The translations under genes and the position numbers were made by a program. A stretch of 5,717 nucleotides of DNA. It comes from Gammaproteobacteria bacterium (GTDB lineage Bacteria > Pseudomonadota > Gammaproteobacteria > Pseudomonadales > Azotimanducaceae_A). Shown here piece by piece: positions 1 to 5,199 of this stretch (its first letter is position 1; each line of letters opens with the position of its first letter). The notes under the pieces are model-generated. The model saw only the letters and a list, made by a program, of their open reading frames with translations. It was not told the origin of the DNA and ran no database searches. The DNA lies in assembly GCA_028819775.1 (NCBI GenBank), contig JAPPKV010000013.1:1-5717 (forward strand), written 5' to 3'.

Positions 1-169
1 CGTCGCGACGGTTCCGTGCCGCGAGCCTATCCGTTTGCCGTTCGGGCGACAACATGCTCATCGTGTGGTTTGATTGGGGCGTGGCACGGCTGTTCATACG
101 TGCACGACGGTGGGCAAACTTTCCGGCCCGCTACCGCGACAAGGAAGATGAACTCTCCGGGCAACATCG
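1..169. other. Region upstream of the sigma operon, no supported gene
   Basis: No convincing coding region is visible. A + strand frame is open from the left edge to the TGA at 178-180, but its translation (many isolated Cys, Thr and Gly) resembles no protein tail I know. Two perfect short palindromes occur, CGTCGCGACG at 1-10 and CGTGCACG at 99-106. A TTGATT at 70-75 with CATACG at 95-100 is too weak a match and has too long a spacer to call a promoter. The operon promoter, possibly sigma-autoregulated, should lie here. Confidence 0.5.
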
Positions 170-286
170 ATGCGAAGTGACGCTTCCGACGAAGCCTTGG
201 TAAGGCGTGCCTTGGCGGGATCGGACAGCGCCTGGACGAAGCTCGTGGGCCGCTACTAGCAGCGTGTCTACAACTACGCGCTACGG
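170..286 (+). pseudogene. In-frame N-terminal coding segment of the ECF sigma factor, interrupted by an amber codon
   Basis: An ATG at 170 is in the same frame as the sigma ORF at 287. The 29 codons after it read like a normal ECF N-terminus: SDEALVRRALAGSDSAWTKL, then VGRY. A TAG follows at 257-259, and the frame continues QRVYNYALRM straight into the ORF. The usual family text here is of the type RYQRRVYNLALRM, so the TAG replaces one residue of the first region-2 helix. CAG, GAG or AAG would be one substitution away. The next upstream stop in this frame is the TGA at 149-151, so 170 is the best native start, though its ribosome binding site is weak. The gene may be a recent nonsense mutant, the TAG may be a sequencing or assembly error, or it may be read through. 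Confidence 0.75.
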
Positions 287-715
287 ATGATCGGCCACCC
301 GGACGATGCGCTGGATTTGATGCAGGAGGTGTTCGTGGGCGTCTTGCGCAACCTGCCCGGCTACCGGGGCGATGGCGCCTTTGCGGCCTGGCTGTTCCGC
401 ATCGCCGCGTACCGTTGCACGGACTACCTGCGCAGACGCCGTGTGGCCGTACCCTTGGACGAGACGGCATGGGATGGCGTCGATGGCGAGGCGGTCGCGA
501 CCGAACCGCTAGCTGATGCCAACCGGCCGATCGCCACGGCACTGGCCGGACTGCCGCCGGAGCAGCGCCACGTAGTCGAACTGAAGTTCTTCCAGGAGTT
601 CACCTTCGACGACATCGCCGGGCAGCTCGGCATCTCGCCGAACACGGCGAAGACCCGTCTCTACGGCGCATTGCGCAAACTTCGCCAACACGAGGAGCTG
701 AAGGATGCTTTGTGA
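287..715 (+). CDS. ECF-type RNA polymerase sigma factor (sigma-70 family), intact part of the frame
   Basis: This encodes an extracytoplasmic-function sigma factor, which directs RNA polymerase to a stress or signal regulon. In the 142-residue open part, residues 1-54 are region 2.2-2.4 with the family pattern DALDLMQEVF, then the AAWLFRIAAYRCTDYLRRRR stretch that contacts the -10 element. A variable acidic linker covers about 55-80. Region 4 (about 83-134) carries LPPEQR and a helix-turn-helix ending in GISPNTAKTRLYGALRKLR. An ECF factor is usually 160-200 residues; this ORF starts inside region 2 and lacks the first helix. The missing part is encoded upstream in the same frame (170-286) but broken by a TAG. 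The ATG at 287 has no good Shine-Dalgarno sequence, so it may not be a true start. The 3' end overlaps the anti-sigma gene by 11 bp, implying translational coupling. Family call is secure; whether a working protein is made is not. Confidence 0.9.
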   Translation: MIGHPDDALDLMQEVFVGVLRNLPGYRGDGAFAAWLFRIAAYRCTDYLRRRRVAVPLDETAWDGVDGEAVATEPLADANRPIATALAGLPPEQRHVVELKFFQEFTFDDIAGQLGISPNTAKTRLYGALRKLRQHEELKDAL

Positions 716-1307
716 GGATGCTGGACCCAGACTGATCGACTTCGACGACGGCAGGCTCGACGACGAGACCGCCACGAGCCTGCGCCGACACCTCGCGGAC
801 TGTCCCGATTGCCGCGCCGACCTCGCCGCCCTGCGTAGCTGGCGCGGTCTCGCGACATCGTGGCGCGACGAAAAGGTTCCGCCTTGGCGTCCGGCACGGA
901 TCGGCCAACGTCCGTGGTTGGAGCGTTGGCTGCCCCTGGCGGCGAGCGTCGCGGCGCTGTCGCTCGCGACGATGGTCTACTTCGGGCAAGGTGATAAGGC
1001 CCCACCCGTCGTGTGGGAGGACGGCGTCGCGTTCGACGAGCCCGGTCAGTTGCAGCCGGTAGAGTGGTTCGACGAGAGGAGTCTGTCTCCCATGGTGGAG
1101 GCCATGCTCGCGGCACACGACACGCAGCGGCACGAGGAGATCGAGGCGCTAGCGGTGCTCCTGCTCGGCGTGATCGACCGGCAGGCCACCGTCACCGAGG
1201 ACAGCCTACGCTACGTCATCACCCAGCAACTGGCCGATCAGAGGCGCTTGGACAACCTTGCCGAGCACGTTGAGTGGGCCACCTACCGACAGGAGGACAT
1301 CCCATGA
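705..1307 (+). CDS. Membrane-anchored zinc-binding anti-sigma factor (ZAS type)
   Basis: This is the likely antagonist of the sigma factor encoded just upstream. The N-terminal cytoplasmic domain has the ZAS zinc signature: Cys3, His29, Cys33 and Cys36, i.e. C-x25-H-x3-C-x2-C, the same spacing as in RsrA as I recall it. Cys3 belongs to the motif, which supports the ATG at 705; a GAGGAG at 692-697 lies 7 nt before it. After a Trp/Arg-rich linker, one hydrophobic segment at about residues 75-93 should span the inner membrane. The remaining ~107 residues should be periplasmic and are mostly helical and charged, with many Glu, Asp and Gln, ending in EDIP. The gene overlaps the sigma gene by 11 bp and the next gene by the ATGA at 1304-1307. 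The periplasmic part resembles no domain I recognise and probably senses the signal, perhaps with proteins A and B. Confidence 0.88.
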   Translation: MLCEDAGPRLIDFDDGRLDDETATSLRRHLADCPDCRADLAALRSWRGLATSWRDEKVPPWRPARIGQRPWLERWLPLAASVAALSLATMVYFGQGDKAPPVVWEDGVAFDEPGQLQPVEWFDERSLSPMVEAMLAAHDTQRHEEIEALAVLLLGVIDRQATVTEDSLRYVITQQLADQRRLDNLAEHVEWATYRQEDIP

Positions 1308-2161
1308 AGACATTCTTTTTCCTCGCGGTGGCGCTCGCGGTCGAGGCCCAGGCCCGTGAGCCGGAAAGCCTCGCGGCGCTGGTCGATGAGATGGCCGTCC
1401 TCGAACGAGTGCTTGGGGCAGCATTGAATAGCGAGACATCTGGATCGGCGGAGTACCGTTCTGGTATGCGCGCGCTACAAGATCGGACAGGCGTCAATCT
1501 GCGACCTTGGCTGCAGGACAGCGTGAGCGCCATCGAGGCGGAATACCTAGCTTGGCAGGGAATCCTGGTCTCGCTCGAACTATCCCGCGAGCCTACGGTA
1601 CGCGATTTCCCGAACGCGTTTTTCACGACGGTGGCGCGGACGGGCGACCCCCGCCTGCCGATGCTCCTTGCCTCTTTAACGCCAGAGGACTTCGCGGAGC
1701 TCAAGAGGCTGGTCGACGAACGAGACGACCAGCGCAGGAGACTGATCGAATTGACTCGGGTTGTGTCGCCTAACGCCGATAGGAGCGGAGAGTCCGTGGG
1801 CCCGCAAGACAACGAGGCGATCAGGCGGGAGCTCGGCGCGTTGCGAGCTAGGGAGCCTGAACTGCTGAACGCCATCAATGCAGAGGTCAAAAGGCTCCGG
1901 GAGCTGATCGAACCCCGGCAGCAAACATCGACGGATGACGTCCACGCCGCCCTCGTGGAAGCCGTTTGCGACTATGCATTGCTCAAGTACCTGCCCGACG
2001 ACGAACGCCTTACGTTGAGGGTTAGGCAGTCTAAGGGGCCCATCGAGCGGGAAACACTAGGGTCGCAGTGGACCTACCACGTTCTCGCCAAGCAGGACGT
2101 TGTCGAATGTCGGCAGGGCGCCATCGATGCCGAGGAGCTACGACACCGCGCCTATGTCTAC
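1258..2161 (+). repeat. Tandem duplication, copy 1 (anti-sigma 3' end plus gene A body)
   Basis: Genes A and B are clearly related at the DNA level, for example in the stretch around GCTTGGCAGGGAATCCTGGT, and their starts are 926 bp apart. The similarity also runs upstream of both ATG codons. 1258-1303 at the end of the anti-sigma gene aligns with 2186-2229 at the end of gene A at about 34 of 44 positions, with one 2-nt gap. The duplicated unit therefore begins inside the anti-sigma gene, at 1258 or somewhat earlier (perhaps near 1234). Confidence 0.7.
1291..1296 (+). promoter_or_regulatory. Ribosome binding site of gene A
   Basis: AGGAGG lies inside the last codons of the anti-sigma gene, 7 nt before the ATG at 1304. 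It decides that start against the in-frame ATG at 1274. Confidence 0.85.
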
Positions 2162-2233
2162 CGATTGATAACGCGAGAAACCGGGTTGCCTAGCGTGTTG
2201 AGTCGGCGAGCTAGGCTGGAGGAAATCCCATGA
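1304..2233 (+). CDS. Secreted protein A of an unrecognised family, third gene of the sigma operon
   Basis: This encodes a 309-residue protein. The ATG at 1304 is chosen over an in-frame ATG at 1274 because AGGAGG sits 7 nt upstream and because a clean Sec signal peptide then starts the protein (MKT, hydrophobic core, probable cleavage after AQA at residue 17). The mature part is rich in Glu, Arg and Leu and looks almost wholly helical; residues ~125-210 could form coiled coils. The only two Cys, C222 (AVCDYALLK) and C269 (DVVECRQG), are both kept in protein B and could form a disulfide. There is no membrane segment or known enzyme motif. It is a close paralog of B, roughly two thirds identical by eye. 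Its last ~23 residues (287-309) have no match in B and seem to derive from duplicated anti-sigma DNA. A periplasmic sensory or structural partner of the anti-sigma factor is a guess from position only. Confidence 0.85.
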   Translation: MKTFFFLAVALAVEAQAREPESLAALVDEMAVLERVLGAALNSETSGSAEYRSGMRALQDRTGVNLRPWLQDSVSAIEAEYLAWQGILVSLELSREPTVRDFPNAFFTTVARTGDPRLPMLLASLTPEDFAELKRLVDERDDQRRRLIELTRVVSPNADRSGESVGPQDNEAIRRELGALRAREPELLNAINAEVKRLRELIEPRQQTSTDDVHAALVEAVCDYALLKYLPDDERLTLRVRQSKGPIERETLGSQWTYHVLAKQDVVECRQGAIDAEELRHRAYVYRLITRETGLPSVLSRRARLEEIP

Positions 2234-3093
2234 AGACACTTTTGTTCTTTTGCTTTGCTGTAACGCTCGCGGCCGGAGCCCAGGCCCGTGAACCGGAAAA
2301 CCTCGCGGCGCTGGTCGACGAGATGGCTGTCCTCGAACGGGTGTTGGGGGCAGCACTGGATAGCGAGACCTCTGCGTCAACGGGCTACCGTTCTCGTTTG
2401 GAGGCGATCCAGGATCAGACAGGTATCAATCTGCGGCCTTGGCTACAGCAGAGCGTGCGCTCCATCGAGGCGGAGTACCTTGCTTGGCAGGGAATCCTGG
2501 TTTCGCTCGAGCTCCGTCGCGAGCCTTCGGTGAACGACCTCCCCATCGCGTTGTTTACGACGATGGCACGGACGGGCGAGACCCGCTTGCCGACGATCCT
2601 CGGCTCTCTCGAACCGGGCGACTTCGCGGGGCTCAAGAAGCTTGTCGACGAACTGGACGAGGTACGAAAAAGACAGGGAGAGCTGACGCGAGATTGGCAT
2701 CGTGAGTTGGGTAGCGCCCGTGATAGCGAATCGCTACGGCGGGAGCCTAGCGGACCGATTGTGCAGGAGATGCGTGCGGTGCAGGCTAAGGAAACTGAGC
2801 TGGAACGTGCCATCAATGCCGAGATCAAGCGGTTGCGGGACACAGTCGAACCGCGACAGGAACCATCGACGGACGACGTCCATGCCACCTTGGTACAGGC
2901 CGTTTGCGACTACGCCATGCTCAAGTCGCTGCCGGACGACGAACACCTGACGTTGAAGGTCAGCCAGGAAAAGGCGCACCTACCGCGAAGAGGGCTCGAG
3001 TGGACCTACTACGTGCTCGCCAAGCAAGACGTTGTCGAATGCCGGCAGGGTTCCATCGACGCCGAGGAGTTGCGCCAGCGCGCCTATGTCTAC
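2186..3093 (+). repeat. Tandem duplication, copy 2 (relic of anti-sigma 3' end plus gene B body)
   Basis: This is the second copy of the unit described at 1258-2161. Its first 44 bp (2186-2229) now serve as the 3' end of gene A and as the ribosome binding site region of gene B. Clear coding similarity to copy 1 ends around the RAYVY codons (A: up to 2161; B: up to 3093). Confidence 0.7.
2218..2223 (+). promoter_or_regulatory. Ribosome binding site of gene B
   Basis: GGAGGA lies 6 nt before the ATG at 2230, inside the last codons of gene A. It is the duplicated counterpart of the site at 1291-1296: both are followed by the same ATCCCATGAAGAC. Confidence 0.8.
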
Positions 3094-3117
3094 TCGCGAG
3101 TACACGCGCACGATTGA
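2230..3117 (+). CDS. Secreted protein B, tandem paralog of protein A
   Basis: This encodes a 295-residue protein that starts at the ATG inside the ATGA overlap with gene A, with GGAGGA 6 nt upstream. A Sec signal peptide is visible (MKT, then a Phe-rich core, probable cleavage after AQA at residue 19). Cys8 lies inside the hydrophobic core and is not a lipobox. The N-terminal ~80 mature residues are nearly the same as in A, including EAEYLAWQGILVSLEL. The middle (~140-195) differs most, with small insertions and deletions. The C-terminal part again matches, with STDDVHA, C226 in AVCDYAMLK, WTYYVLAKQDVVEC with C271, and a final RAYVY motif. It ends seven residues after that motif, which I take to be the original C-terminus of the family. 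It is the last gene of the operon and converges on the lipoprotein gene with 15 bp between stops. Function is unknown. Confidence 0.85.
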   Translation: MKTLLFFCFAVTLAAGAQAREPENLAALVDEMAVLERVLGAALDSETSASTGYRSRLEAIQDQTGINLRPWLQQSVRSIEAEYLAWQGILVSLELRREPSVNDLPIALFTTMARTGETRLPTILGSLEPGDFAGLKKLVDELDEVRKRQGELTRDWHRELGSARDSESLRREPSGPIVQEMRAVQAKETELERAINAEIKRLRDTVEPRQEPSTDDVHATLVQAVCDYAMLKSLPDDEHLTLKVSQEKAHLPRRGLEWTYYVLAKQDVVECRQGSIDAEELRQRAYVYSRVHAHD

Positions 3118-3132
3118 TTTGCCGTAGCGGAA

Positions 3133-3762
3133 CTACGCAGGGTTACCGGGCGGGGCGGGCGTCTGCCGCACGTCGCCCAGTACACGTTCCATCTCGGCGG
3201 ATACGGTTCGCAGCGAGCCTTCGTCCAACGCCCGGCGGAAGGGTTCGTCATCCTTGAGCCGGCGCCGTTCGGCTTCCGACAGCTTGTCCCACACGTGTAC
3301 CACGATATCGGGCGAAAAGGCCGCGAGGGCGATACGCACGGCTTCCTCCTCCTCGTCGCGCTCCTTCTCGCAGCGGTAGAGCACGATGGCGTCGCCGGTG
3401 TTGGTGACGCCGACGCCGCCCAGGACCACGGCCCCGCGTAGGTCGGCCCCCCGCATGGAGACGAACACGGGCTTCCTGCCGACGCTTGCACAGTGCCCTT
3501 CGGCGACGGGATTGGACGATTCCAGGATCTTGCGGTAGGGCGCCTGGAAGAAAATGTCCCGCCAGATCGGCACGCTGACTTCGGCCTTCATCTCGCTGAA
3601 ATCGGAAAGCGTCCCCGGCTGGACACTCGCGCAACCGGCCATGACAAGGCTGCAGCCCAAGAGGGCCAGCGTTCTCATTGTCGTGGCCCCGCCGTCATCG
3701 GATACTTCCCGCCGCGCCCGCGCAAAAACGCGCTCGGCGGCGAGGATTGCGTGATTAGCCAT
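3133..3762 (-). CDS. Putative small outer-membrane or periplasmic lipoprotein of unknown function
   Basis: From 3762 the product is 209 residues. Residues 29-44 read MRTLALLGCSLVMAGC, a lipoprotein signal with lipobox MAGC followed by ASVQPG; Cys44 would be lipidated. The mature domain has a hydrophobic core region (GAVVLGGVGVTNTGDAIVLY), an acidic run DEEEEA, then SPDIVVHVWDKLSEAERRRL and a Pro-rich end. I recognise no family. Two starts compete. The ATG at 3762 has a near-perfect GGGAGGG 5 nt upstream but adds a 28-residue hydrophilic N-extension before the signal. The ATG at 3678 gives a textbook 181-residue lipoprotein but only a GGCGGGG-like site. I list the longer form because of the ribosome binding site. 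The gene lies 75 bp downstream of the nucleoside hydrolase gene on the same strand, so it may share its transcript. Confidence 0.75.
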   Translation of the reverse strand: MANHAILAAERVFARARREVSDDGGATTMRTLALLGCSLVMAGCASVQPGTLSDFSEMKAEVSVPIWRDIFFQAPYRKILESSNPVAEGHCASVGRKPVFVSMRGADLRGAVVLGGVGVTNTGDAIVLYRCEKERDEEEEAVRIALAAFSPDIVVHVWDKLSEAERRRLKDDEPFRRALDEGSLRTVSAEMERVLGDVRQTPAPPGNPA

Positions 3763-3767
3763 GTTTA

Positions 3768-3774
3768 CCCTCCC
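3768..3774 (-). promoter_or_regulatory. Strong ribosome binding site for the long form of the lipoprotein gene
   Basis: Read on the - strand this is GGGAGGG, followed by TAAAC and the ATG at 3762. It is the strongest ribosome binding site on this strand, yet it serves the start that places an N-extension ahead of the lipoprotein signal. Confidence 0.75.
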
Positions 3775-3804
3775 TTTCCAATACATCGATCCTAGGACCG
3801 CTAG

Positions 3805-3822
3805 CTGAACGGAGACTGAACG
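3805..3822. repeat. Short direct repeat between the nucleoside hydrolase and lipoprotein genes
   Basis: CTGAACG occurs at 3805-3811 and again at 3816-3822, 11 bp apart start to start, i.e. about one helical turn. It lies in the 75-bp gap upstream of the lipoprotein start. It could be a regulator half-site pair or chance. Confidence 0.35.
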
Positions 3823-3837
3823 ACCACACCCATAGTC

Positions 3838-4779
3838 TCAGTTGCGCGGTGGCTCGACCATCAACCGTTCGATCAAGTCCACGAACTGCTCCTCGGACCG
3901 CTTTGGGCCGACGTAGGTTCGCCACCCGGGCTTCAACTGCCAGGAATATCCGTTTCGCAGGCTTCCCGTGCCGCTTGCGACATCCTCGAACCAGTCTCCC
4001 GCGCCGTAGACGGCGTAGAGCACGGCCACCTGGTCCCAGCTTGATCGTCCCTCGAACCTACCACCGAACCAGCGGAAGTAGGCCTCCCTGACGGGGTTGT
4101 CGGCGGACGTGTCGGCGAGCGTGGCACCGGTACGCACGCGTCCGCCGTAGTCCGAGATGGCCAGTGGCGTCGGCCAGTTCTCGATCGCCTCTTGGGTTGT
4201 GTCGACGAGGCCGTGGCGGATCAGGTTGAAGCCGTCGTTGTGTCGGCCCCCCATGACCACGAGTTTCTCGACCTTGCTCGCAACTAGATCGGCTTCGGCG
4301 CGCAGCAGATCCGCGAGGTTGTTGAGGAAGCCGACGCTCACGATGGTCACGGAGGCGTCTGGCTGATCGTTCAACACCCGCCTGTAGACATCCAATGCGT
4401 CGAGTGCGCTGTCGGCGGTTAGGCGGCGGGGGAAGGCAGCGACGTGATCGAGGTAGCGCGATGAATCGGGGTCGGAAAGCTCGCCGCCATAGACGCCGAC
4501 GGGTATGTTGCCGCGACCGTACCAGGTGTTGATCGCGTTGATCGCACCGGCCCCGCTCCGATGGACCTCGTTGTAGTTCACCGCAAGGATCTTGGCGCGA
4601 CCGTCGTCGGCCAACGCGTGGAGAACCGCTAGGGCGCCGACGTCGTCCACGTCGAACGTCATATCCGTCTCGAGGATGATCCGTTTCGGTTCGTCGGGTG
4701 CGGGCGTTTCGTCGGAGTGTGCCGCGGGCGTGACCGCAAGGAACAGCGCGACCAACGCTCGTCCCACGGTTTCTGTCAC
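3838..4779 (-). CDS. Exported inosine/uridine-preferring nucleoside hydrolase family protein
   Basis: Enzymes of this family cleave the N-glycosidic bond of ribonucleosides to free base and ribose. The 313-residue product shows the family landmarks in order: the Asp-rich calcium/ribose motif ETDMTFDVDDVGAL (residues 37-50, comparable to the usual DTDxGNDxDDALAL), SVGFLNNL with N153-N154, VVMGG at 174-178, GFN at 183-185, and a C-terminal WDQVAVLYAV with D249. The first Asp of the motif is Glu37, and the residue before D249 is Trp where classical members have His, so substrate or rate may differ. The GTG at 4779 is chosen because a Sec signal follows at once (hydrophobic core at residues 8-16, cleavage near AHS, residue 22) and an AGGAG lies 9 nt upstream. 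A second GTG at 4767 is possible. The frame is open up to 5223, but that extension would bury the signal peptide. It may salvage extracellular or periplasmic nucleosides. Confidence 0.88.
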   Translation of the reverse strand: MTETVGRALVALFLAVTPAAHSDETPAPDEPKRIILETDMTFDVDDVGALAVLHALADDGRAKILAVNYNEVHRSGAGAINAINTWYGRGNIPVGVYGGELSDPDSSRYLDHVAAFPRRLTADSALDALDVYRRVLNDQPDASVTIVSVGFLNNLADLLRAEADLVASKVEKLVVMGGRHNDGFNLIRHGLVDTTQEAIENWPTPLAISDYGGRVRTGATLADTSADNPVREAYFRWFGGRFEGRSSWDQVAVLYAVYGAGDWFEDVASGTGSLRNGYSWQLKPGWRTYVGPKRSEEQFVDLIERLMVEPPRN

Positions 4780-4885
4780 CTGCGGAGGCTCCTGCTCACG
4801 GATCGTTGCGGATCGAGCAGTCCGACGCCGATCCACGCGGCACGAGACGCTACCACAACCAGCGACCGCGCGACGGTCCGCGCGG

Positions 4886-4900
4886 AAGCAGTGACTGCTT
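4886..4900. repeat. 15-nt perfect palindrome AAGCAGT-G-ACTGCTT
   Basis: The two 7-nt arms (4886-4892 and 4894-4900) are exact inverted copies around one G. The site lies about 107 bp upstream of the nucleoside hydrolase start, so it could be an operator. On the + strand the right arm runs into TTTT, which looks like a short intrinsic terminator, but no + strand gene ends here. Confidence 0.45.
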
Positions 4901-4992
4901 TTCATGCACCGAGACGTGGAACTCGGTACGCTTCGGGCCATCAACCCGTCAATACGCGCCCGGAGCCCCGGTATCAGAATACGTGTGGAACA

Positions 4993-5089
4993 GCCCCTTA
5001 GGGGCGTCCCTATCGCGCCCGTCAGGGCGCGCGGTCGCCTGCATGGTGACCTGTCGATTCGTCGAAACGGGACGGGACAAGCCCGTCCC
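4993..5089. repeat. Run of four hairpins, REP/BIME-like intergenic element
   Basis: Four stem-loops follow each other within 97 bp. They are GCCCC/GGGGC (4993-5005, loop TTA), CGCGCCC/GGGCGCG (5014-5031, loop GTCA), GGTCGCC/GGTGACC (5033-5051, one G-T pair), and GGGACGGG/CCCGTCCC (5069-5089, loop ACAAG). A small TTCG-T-CGAA lies at 5058-5066. The GGGACGGG stem with its ACAAG loop resembles dispersed GACGGGCTTGTCCC-type palindromes common in environmental proteobacterial genomes. None is followed by a T-run, so they are not ordinary terminators. Only one cluster is in the window, so dispersal cannot be shown here. Confidence 0.65.
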
Positions 5090-5189
5090 CTACGGCGCGG
5101 TGCGCCAACGCCCGTAGCTTCGTCCGGCCATGGTGCGTTGCCAAAGCTGTTCCCGGCACTTGCCATGGTTGACACGGCGTTTCGATCGT

Positions 5190-5194
5190 GGAGG
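5190..5194 (+). promoter_or_regulatory. Ribosome binding site of the ABC transporter gene
   Basis: GGAGG lies 5 nt before a TTG at 5200. It favours the TTG over the in-frame GTG at 5188, which overlaps the site, and over the GTG at 5227, which would start at the edge of the conserved domain. Confidence 0.7.
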
Positions 5195-5199
5195 CTCCG

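Larger units (their letters stand above)
4780..5199. other. Intergenic region between divergent genes
   Basis: This 420-bp stretch separates the nucleoside hydrolase gene (-) from the ABC transporter gene (+). I see no protein-coding gene with a supported start in it. It contains a 15-nt palindrome (4886-4900), a weak inverted repeat GACCG/CGGTC (4864-4878) and the hairpin run at 4993-5089. Promoters for both flanking genes should lie here, but I could not find a convincing -35/-10 pair on either strand. Confidence 0.7.

Noticed and set aside
1..180. Open + strand frame at the left edge ending at 178-180 as the tail of an upstream gene
   Set aside because: The translation has no recognisable motif and an unlikely composition; 59 codons open in high-GC DNA is not significant.
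27..542. Long - strand ORF opposite the sigma factor
   Set aside because: It is Arg/Pro/Ser/His-rich, typical of the antisense of high-GC coding DNA, and lies opposite a clear sigma factor.
600..1133. Long - strand ORFs opposite the anti-sigma gene
   Set aside because: Composition is that of antisense shadows, and the + strand carries the ZAS motif and a membrane segment.
1219..1890. 223-codon - strand ORF opposite gene A, with a similar one opposite gene B (2415-2888)
   Set aside because: Both are Ser/Arg-rich mirror frames; they occur in both copies only because the + strand genes are duplicated.
3091..3102. 12-bp palindrome TACTCGCGAGTA near the end of gene B as a terminator
   Set aside because: It lies inside the coding region, has almost no loop and no following T-run.
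5169..5197. Perfect -35-like TTGACA at 5169-5174 upstream of the transporter gene
   Set aside because: At 17 nt spacing the -10 position reads AGGCTC, overlapping the ribosome binding site, and the transcript would begin almost at the start codon.
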